NCBI GenBank assembly: GCA_014240065.1
Contig: JAAZXR010000030.1
Coordinates: 1-54,609 of the forward strand
DNA from: Myxococcales bacterium
Lineage (GTDB): Bacteria > Myxococcota_A > Polyangia > Nannocystales > Nannocystaceae
Reading direction: 5' to 3'
DNA length: 54,609 nucleotides
The position numbers and the translations under genes were made by a program. Positions 50,776-54,609 of the stretch are shown in pieces (positions within the stretch are counted from its first letter, which is position 1; every line of letters starts with the position of its first letter). The notes beneath the pieces were generated by a model, which saw nothing but the letters and a program-made list of their open reading frames with translations, did not search any database and was not told where the DNA came from.

Positions 50776-51927
50776 ATGGATGAGGTCAAGTCTACGCGGG
50801 CGTCGAGGGCGGGTTCTCCCCGCGTTTTGCTGTGTATGGGACCGGGAGGTGTCGGCAAGACCACGTGCGCGGCAGCGCTTGCGTTGGCGAAGGCGGCGCG
50901 AGGGAGCCGCGTCGTGGTGGTCACCATCGATCCTTCCTATCGCCTCGCGCAGGCGCTTGGAATCGAGGGGGAAGGTGGTGTCTCGGGGGCCGTTCGGTCC
51001 GTTCAACTTCCGGACGGCGGCGGGGCGTTGGACGCGCTTTTGCTCGACTCGAGCGCCGTGTTCGACGCGGTGGTGCGGGCGGGAGCCAAGACTGAACAGG
51101 CCGCCTCGGCCATGCTCGAAAACTCGATCTACCAGGCCACGAGCCGCTACCTCGGGGGGGCGCTTGAGTACGCCGCCATGGCGCGGCTGCAGATGCTCTA
51201 CGAGGAGGGCGCGCACGATCTCATCGTGCTCGACACCCCGCCGGCGGCCAACGCGCTCGAGTTCTTGGAGGCGCCATCGCGGGTGCGGGCGCTCATCGAT
51301 AACCCGGCGGCGAAGGTGGTCTTGGGGGGAGGACGCGTCGGTGGTCGACTCCTCGGCCTCGGCGCGGCGACCCTGATGAAGGTCCTCGGACGAATGGGTG
51401 GTGGCGAATTCGTGCGCGACCTGGCCGGGTTCCTCAGCGAGTTTTCGGGGATGATCGAAGACTTTCACCGCCGCGGCGCCAGGTTCGAGCGCGCGCTTCA
51501 GTCGCCGTCGTCGTCGGCGTTGGTGGTCACGTCGTCGGCGACCTTCTCGGTTCAGGAGACCATCGAGTTCGCGGACGCGCTGCGCCGGTTTGGCGTTCAG
51601 GTGCGCGCGACCCTCGTGAATCGGGTGACCCCTGATCCCGGCCCGCTGATCGATCGCGCCGAGCTCGAGGCGATGTTGTCTTCCCGGGACCCCGCGCGGG
51701 TCGGTGCGCCCGATGACCTTGAGTGGGCCTACGAAGCCCATCGTCAGAGCGCGGAGGCTCACGGCAGGAGCCTCGACGCGATCGCGCGGCTCGACGAGAG
51801 GTTTCCCGACGTCAAAAATATCCGAGTGGAGCGGCGAGATCCGGCCCCCGAAGACTTGGGCGCCCTGTTGGCGCTCGGTCGCGTGCTGTGGGATCAGCTC
51901 GAGGGCGCGGACGAGGGTGCTCAGTAG
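50776..51927 (+). CDS. ArsA/GET3-like ATPase with altered P-loop (second of a pair)
   Basis: This 383-residue protein has the P-loop MGPGGVGKTT, which keeps the catalytic Lys28 but has Pro23 where the deviant-Walker signature lysine should be. Switch I (TIDPSYRLAQALG) keeps the Asp-Pro and switch II is VLDTPPAANALEFL. The enzyme is probably able to hydrolyse ATP but lacks the lysine that normally reaches across the dimer interface. ArsA1 at 49282 supplies that lysine and lacks this one. No membrane segment or signal is present. The start at 50776 is 34 bases from the divergent BCCP start. Its 3' end overlaps the M50 protease gene by seven bases. Confidence 0.87.
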   Translation: MDEVKSTRASRAGSPRVLLCMGPGGVGKTTCAAALALAKAARGSRVVVVTIDPSYRLAQALGIEGEGGVSGAVRSVQLPDGGGALDALLLDSSAVFDAVVRAGAKTEQAASAMLENSIYQATSRYLGGALEYAAMARLQMLYEEGAHDLIVLDTPPAANALEFLEAPSRVRALIDNPAAKVVLGGGRVGGRLLGLGAATLMKVLGRMGGGEFVRDLAGFLSEFSGMIEDFHRRGARFERALQSPSSSALVVTSSATFSVQETIEFADALRRFGVQVRATLVNRVTPDPGPLIDRAELEAMLSSRDPARVGAPDDLEWAYEAHRQSAEAHGRSLDAIARLDERFPDVKNIRVERRDPAPEDLGALLALGRVLWDQLEGADEGAQ

Positions 51928-52643
51928 CTGCCCTTGATCTGCGTCAAGGTGTTGTAGCTGCTGTAGGCGAGCGCCGCGAACATCACGGTCATGAAGACGC
52001 TGTTGAAGATGACCAGCATCGTGGCCATGACGGCGAGGGAGACGTACATGGAGATCTGAAACGACCGCTCCAGCGCGCGCTGAGGGTTGGTTCGGGCGAG
52101 GATGGTCGCGGTGATGTTGCCGCCGTCGAGGGGCTGGATCGGGAGCAGGTTGAGCAGCCCCCAAAACACGTTGACGAACAGCATGTCACGGACGAACAGC
52201 CCCATCCGCCCGTCGATGAGGGTGCCGCTCCCGACGCGAAAGTCAAACGGATCGAGGCGCACGGCGTAGCCCATGGCGACCCCGCAGACCACGATGAGGC
52301 CGGCGAGGAGGAAGCCCGCGCCGGGACCGGCCGCGGCGATGACGACGCGGGAGATCCAGCTCTTTCGGACGGGCCGATAGACCGCCACGCCCCCCATCCC
52401 GTAGAGCACGATTCGGGGCGCCATGCCGTAGGCTTGTGCCGCGAGCGCGTGGCCGAGCTCGTGGGCGACGATGGAGGTGAAGACGGCGGCGATCCACAGC
52501 GACACCGTCACGAGACTCGCGTGGGGGTTGACGATGCCGAGCAGGGCCGCGAACAGCCAGAACGACCAGTGTACGCGACCGGGAATTCGCCCGATTCGAA
52601 AGTGGACGTCGAGTTTGGAGTGGGCTGGCTCCGCGAGCTCCAT
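51921..52643 (-). CDS. Site-2 protease-type M50 metallopeptidase
   Basis: This 240-residue protein has several membrane helices. The zinc motif is HELGH at 61-65 (IVAHELGHALAAQAYGM), and the second ligand motif is NLLPIQPLDGG further on. The helices around them (ISRVVIAAAGPGAGFLLAGL, FVNVFWGLLNLLPI) match the site-2 protease core of the smaller, PDZ-free type. Such enzymes cut substrates within the membrane, for example anti-sigma factors. No obvious substrate is adjacent. The 3' end overlaps the converging ArsA-like gene by seven bases. Confidence 0.93.
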   Translation of the reverse strand: MELAEPAHSKLDVHFRIGRIPGRVHWSFWLFAALLGIVNPHASLVTVSLWIAAVFTSIVAHELGHALAAQAYGMAPRIVLYGMGGVAVYRPVRKSWISRVVIAAAGPGAGFLLAGLIVVCGVAMGYAVRLDPFDFRVGSGTLIDGRMGLFVRDMLFVNVFWGLLNLLPIQPLDGGNITATILARTNPQRALERSFQISMYVSLAVMATMLVIFNSVFMTVMFAALAYSSYNTLTQIKGSY

Positions 52644-52710
52644 GCACCGAGCCTAGCACAGCCGGTCCCGCGACTCCGCGCGCGCTCGCCGTCGCGCTGG
52701 GGCGAGCAGA

Positions 52711-53397
52711 CTAGGCGCCAGCCGAGGGCGACCGCCGCTTCGGCTTCGCGGCTCGCGCCTCTTCCCGAATCCGTTTCTTCGTGGCCGTCCACCCGCAGAT
52801 CGGGCAGCCCTCAAGATCGTGGCGGAGGGCGGGGCAGTGCTCGCGCCCGAAGAAGATAATCTGCAGGTGGAGTCGGTTCCATGAGCTTCGAGGAAAGAGG
52901 GCCTTGAGGTCGCGCTCGGTCTCCTCGACGTTGCGGGCCCGCGACAAGCCCCAGCGGCTCGCGAGGCGGTGGATGTGGGTGTCCACGGGGAACGCGGGGA
53001 CGCCAAAGGCCTGCGCCATGACCACCGACGCGGTCTTATGGCCGACGCCGGGGAGTCGCTCAAGAGCTTCAAAAGACGCCGGGACCTCGCCCTCGTGTTC
53101 GTCAAGCAAGATGGCAGAGAGCGCCTTGACGGCTTTGCTCTTGCGGGGAGCGAGCCCGCAGGTCTTGATCGCGTCGAGGATCTCCGCTTCGCTGAGCCTG
53201 GCCATCTCGACCGGCGTGGGCCCCTTGGCGAACAGGCCCGGCGTCACGAGATTCACCCGCGCGTCGGTGGTCTGCGCGGAGAGCAGCACCGCGACCAGGA
53301 GCGTGAAGGGATCCGTGTGGTCGAGAGGGATCGGCGTCGTTGGGTATAATTCGTCGAGGATCCGATGGATCCGAACTGCCTTTTCGGCCCGGGTCAT
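52711..53397 (-). CDS. nth: Endonuclease III with atypical C-terminal cysteine motif
   Basis: This gene encodes 228 residues from the ATG at 53397. The helix-hairpin-helix (LERLPGVGHKTASVVMAQAFG) holds the catalytic Lys121, and VDTHIHRLASRWGL holds Asp139. The protein removes oxidised pyrimidines in base excision repair. The C-terminal cluster region (REHCPALRHDLEGCPICGW) has only Cys188, Cys198 and Cys201, instead of four cysteines spaced 6-2-5 as in E. coli Nth. The [4Fe-4S] cluster may be lost or use another ligand. The tail is Lys/Arg-rich. It is divergent from the glutaredoxin-fusion gene. Confidence 0.93.
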   Translation of the reverse strand: MTRAEKAVRIHRILDELYPTTPIPLDHTDPFTLLVAVLLSAQTTDARVNLVTPGLFAKGPTPVEMARLSEAEILDAIKTCGLAPRKSKAVKALSAILLDEHEGEVPASFEALERLPGVGHKTASVVMAQAFGVPAFPVDTHIHRLASRWGLSRARNVEETERDLKALFPRSSWNRLHLQIIFFGREHCPALRHDLEGCPICGWTATKKRIREEARAAKPKRRSPSAGA

Positions 53398-53470
53398 AGG
53401 CTCGTTATAGACAATAAAGGGGAGATAATGCGGCGCTTGCGGTTTGCTCGGGTTCGGGCACACTCAGGCC
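53398..53470. promoter_or_regulatory. AT-rich divergent promoter region of nth and the glutaredoxin fusion
   Basis: The 73-bp divergent spacer contains an AT-rich island (53404-53430, TTATAGACAATAAAGG) in GC-rich DNA. -10-like TATAAC (minus) and TATAGA (plus) sequences lie there, without clear -35 boxes. Confidence 0.35.
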
Positions 53471-54412
53471 ATGCCCGTGAACCCAGACACCCGCGAACGC
53501 ATCGAGGCTCTCTTGCGCGAGAGCCACGTTGTCTTGTTTATGAAGGGATCTCGTGGCGCACCGCAGTGTGGGTTCTCGAACCAGACCGTGGACCTCTTGG
53601 ATCGCTACCTCGATGACTACGCGACCGTGGATGTGATGACGGACCTCGAAATACGGGAAGCGATGAAGGAGTTCTCGGCCTGGCCGACCTTCCCCCAGCT
53701 TTATGCCGGGCAAGAGTTCCTGGGTGGCGCGGACATCATCCACGAATTGCAAGAGCAAGGAGAGCTCGCTGATGCGCTCGGGGCCGGGGCCGGTCTGGTC
53801 ACCCAGGTCAAGCTGACGATCACGGACGCGGCGGCCGAAGCGCTCCACGATGCCATGGACGACAACAGCGGCGAGGAAGAGGCGCTCATGGTTCGGCTCC
53901 GGATCGACGCGCGCTTTTATAATGATCTCAGCCTCGGGCCGAGGGAGGCGGGAGACATCTTCGGAGCGTCGAACGGCTTGAAGGTGGCGTTTGATCCCGT
54001 CTCGGCCCGACGCGCAGGCGGGATGAAGATCGACTTCGTGACCCAGGGGGGGCAGACCGGCTTTAAGATCGATTGTCCAAAGGCGCCGATCGGCGTCCGT
54101 GGGATGTCGGTGACAGAGCTCAAAGAGCGGCTCGACGACCCGGAGGACTCGCTGCGGCTCTACGACGTCCGCACAGACGAGGAGCGGGAGATCGCGACGA
54201 TCCCTGGCGCCCAGGTGCTCGACGAGGTCGCCCTCGACGCCCTGTCGGCCATGAGCCGCGCGACTCCAGTCGCGATTTACTGTCACCACGGAGGACGCAG
54301 CGCCCGCGCCGCGCAAGCGCTGGCGGACCTTGGCTTCTCTCAGGTGTACAACGTGGTGGGAGGCGTCGACGCGTGGTCGCAAGAAGTCGATCCCACAGTC
54401 ACGCGCTATTGA
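53471..54412 (+). CDS. Fusion of CGFS glutaredoxin, A-type carrier-like domain and rhodanese
   Basis: This gene encodes 313 residues from the ATG at 53471. Domain one (1-105) is a monothiol glutaredoxin with Cys33 in PQCGFS and WPTFPQLYAGQEFLGG. Domain two (about 115-215) resembles A-type iron-sulfur carriers (VKLTITDAAAEALHDAMDDN, GLKVAFDPVSARRAGGMKID), but only one of the three usual cysteines remains (FKIDCPKAP) and the CGCG motif is absent. Domain three (about 220-313) is a rhodanese with Cys271 in YCHHGGRSARAA. It is probably cytoplasmic and concerned with iron-sulfur or sulfane-sulfur handling. It overlaps the potassium-channel gene by seven bases at the 3' end. Confidence 0.9.
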   Translation: MPVNPDTRERIEALLRESHVVLFMKGSRGAPQCGFSNQTVDLLDRYLDDYATVDVMTDLEIREAMKEFSAWPTFPQLYAGQEFLGGADIIHELQEQGELADALGAGAGLVTQVKLTITDAAAEALHDAMDDNSGEEEALMVRLRIDARFYNDLSLGPREAGDIFGASNGLKVAFDPVSARRAGGMKIDFVTQGGQTGFKIDCPKAPIGVRGMSVTELKERLDDPEDSLRLYDVRTDEEREIATIPGAQVLDEVALDALSAMSRATPVAIYCHHGGRSARAAQALADLGFSQVYNVVGGVDAWSQEVDPTVTRY

Positions 54413-54609
54413 GGAGCCGGCGTCGAGTCGCTCAACGTCTCCGTGTCGTGGAACCTGCGATAGTTGACCCGGAAACGCCGGTCACCGAGTGGTTCGATCA
54501 CGTCCACGAACCGTCGACGGCTATGAAAATCCTTGGGACCGTAGATATATCGGGCGTAGACCGTTTGACCGAGGCTCCCATCGTGCGCTGTGACGCTCAC
54601 GATCAGCCG
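54406..54609 (-). CDS. C-terminal end of a Kir-type (inward-rectifier) potassium channel, 5' part beyond right edge
   Basis: The frame is open to the right edge and encodes the last 67 residues of a longer protein (RLIVSVTAHDGSLGQTVYAR, YIYGPKDFHSRRRFVDVIEP, NYRRFHDTETLSDSTPAPQ). The order of GxxxTxA, QTVxARYxY, RRFVDVI and YxRFHDTE-like segments matches the C-terminal cytoplasmic domain of KirBac channels. The pore domain must lie outside the window. The assignment rests on pattern memory of that domain. A GTG at 54600 is only an internal codon. Confidence 0.8.
   Translation of the reverse strand, partial: RLIVSVTAHDGSLGQTVYARYIYGPKDFHSRRRFVDVIEPLGDRRFRVNYRRFHDTETLSDSTPAPQ

Noticed and set aside
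50713-52164. A 483-codon minus-strand ORF
   Set aside because: Antisense to ArsA2 and out of frame with the M50 protease; rich in Arg/His without any domain.

Overview
The window reads as a high-GC chromosomal segment of a myxobacterium, most likely from the Nannocystaceae side of the group (Plesiocystis/Enhygromyxa/Nannocystis-like). The pointers are lipoproteins with Gly-Asp or Thr-Thr-Gly-Asp-Pro low-complexity spacers before Cys-rich domains, a eukaryotic-type Ser/Thr kinase, frequent GTG/TTG starts, long spurious antisense ORFs, and a mixture of housekeeping genes with large unassigned envelope proteins. This is inference from protein style; no rRNA, tRNA, insertion sequence, phage gene or CRISPR array is visible. 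The segment is gene-dense and looks like core genome rather than an island.

Layout. 1-4.3 kb: a very large exported protein running off the left edge (57-bp tandem repeats at the edge), a small conserved-looking gene, and a Gly-Asp-spacer lipoprotein. 4.6-7.5 kb: korA-korB, the ferredoxin-linked 2-oxoacid oxidoreductase. 7.9-14.2 kb: a second Cys-rich lipoprotein, an FMN-binding split-barrel protein, a TPR protein with an apparently dead zincin domain coupled to a LeuA-like synthase, and two unknown genes. 14.3-19.7 kb: sucA-sucB-lpd, the complete NAD-linked 2-oxoglutarate dehydrogenase complex. 19.9-26.2 kb: an aminotransferase, an unknown coiled-coil protein plus partner, and an operon of RluA-type pseudouridine synthase, Ser/Thr kinase and a small protein, then an SCP2-type protein. 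26.3-29.3 kb: an MMPL/RND exporter translationally coupled to a LolA-like carrier. 29.4-33.4 kb: a PcrA/UvrD helicase, then a minus-strand operon of Ala-Pro-rich protein, HtrA protease and SlyX. 33.8-42.4 kb: an eight-gene MoxR/Bat operon in which nearly every junction overlaps. 42.6-54.6 kb: RlmI-like rRNA methyltransferase, GpmI, a diguanylate cyclase, lipoproteins, methionine aminopeptidase, two ArsA-like ATPases flanking a biotin-carrier protein, a site-2 protease, endonuclease III, a glutaredoxin/A-type/rhodanese fusion, and the 3' end of an inward-rectifier (Kir-type) potassium channel gene.

How the genes fit together. Two routes for 2-oxoglutarate oxidation, one reducing ferredoxin and one reducing NAD, lie within 15 kb. 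Envelope biology dominates the rest: the Bat operon (AAA+ chaperone, three VWA proteins, TPR and BatD-type subunits), HtrA, an M50 protease, MMPL/LolA lipid export and several lipoproteins. The most unusual points are two ArsA-like ATPases with complementary P-loop defects, a TPR protein whose zincin motif has lost its zinc histidines, an unassigned two-gene coiled-coil module, and a three-domain iron-sulfur/thiol fusion.
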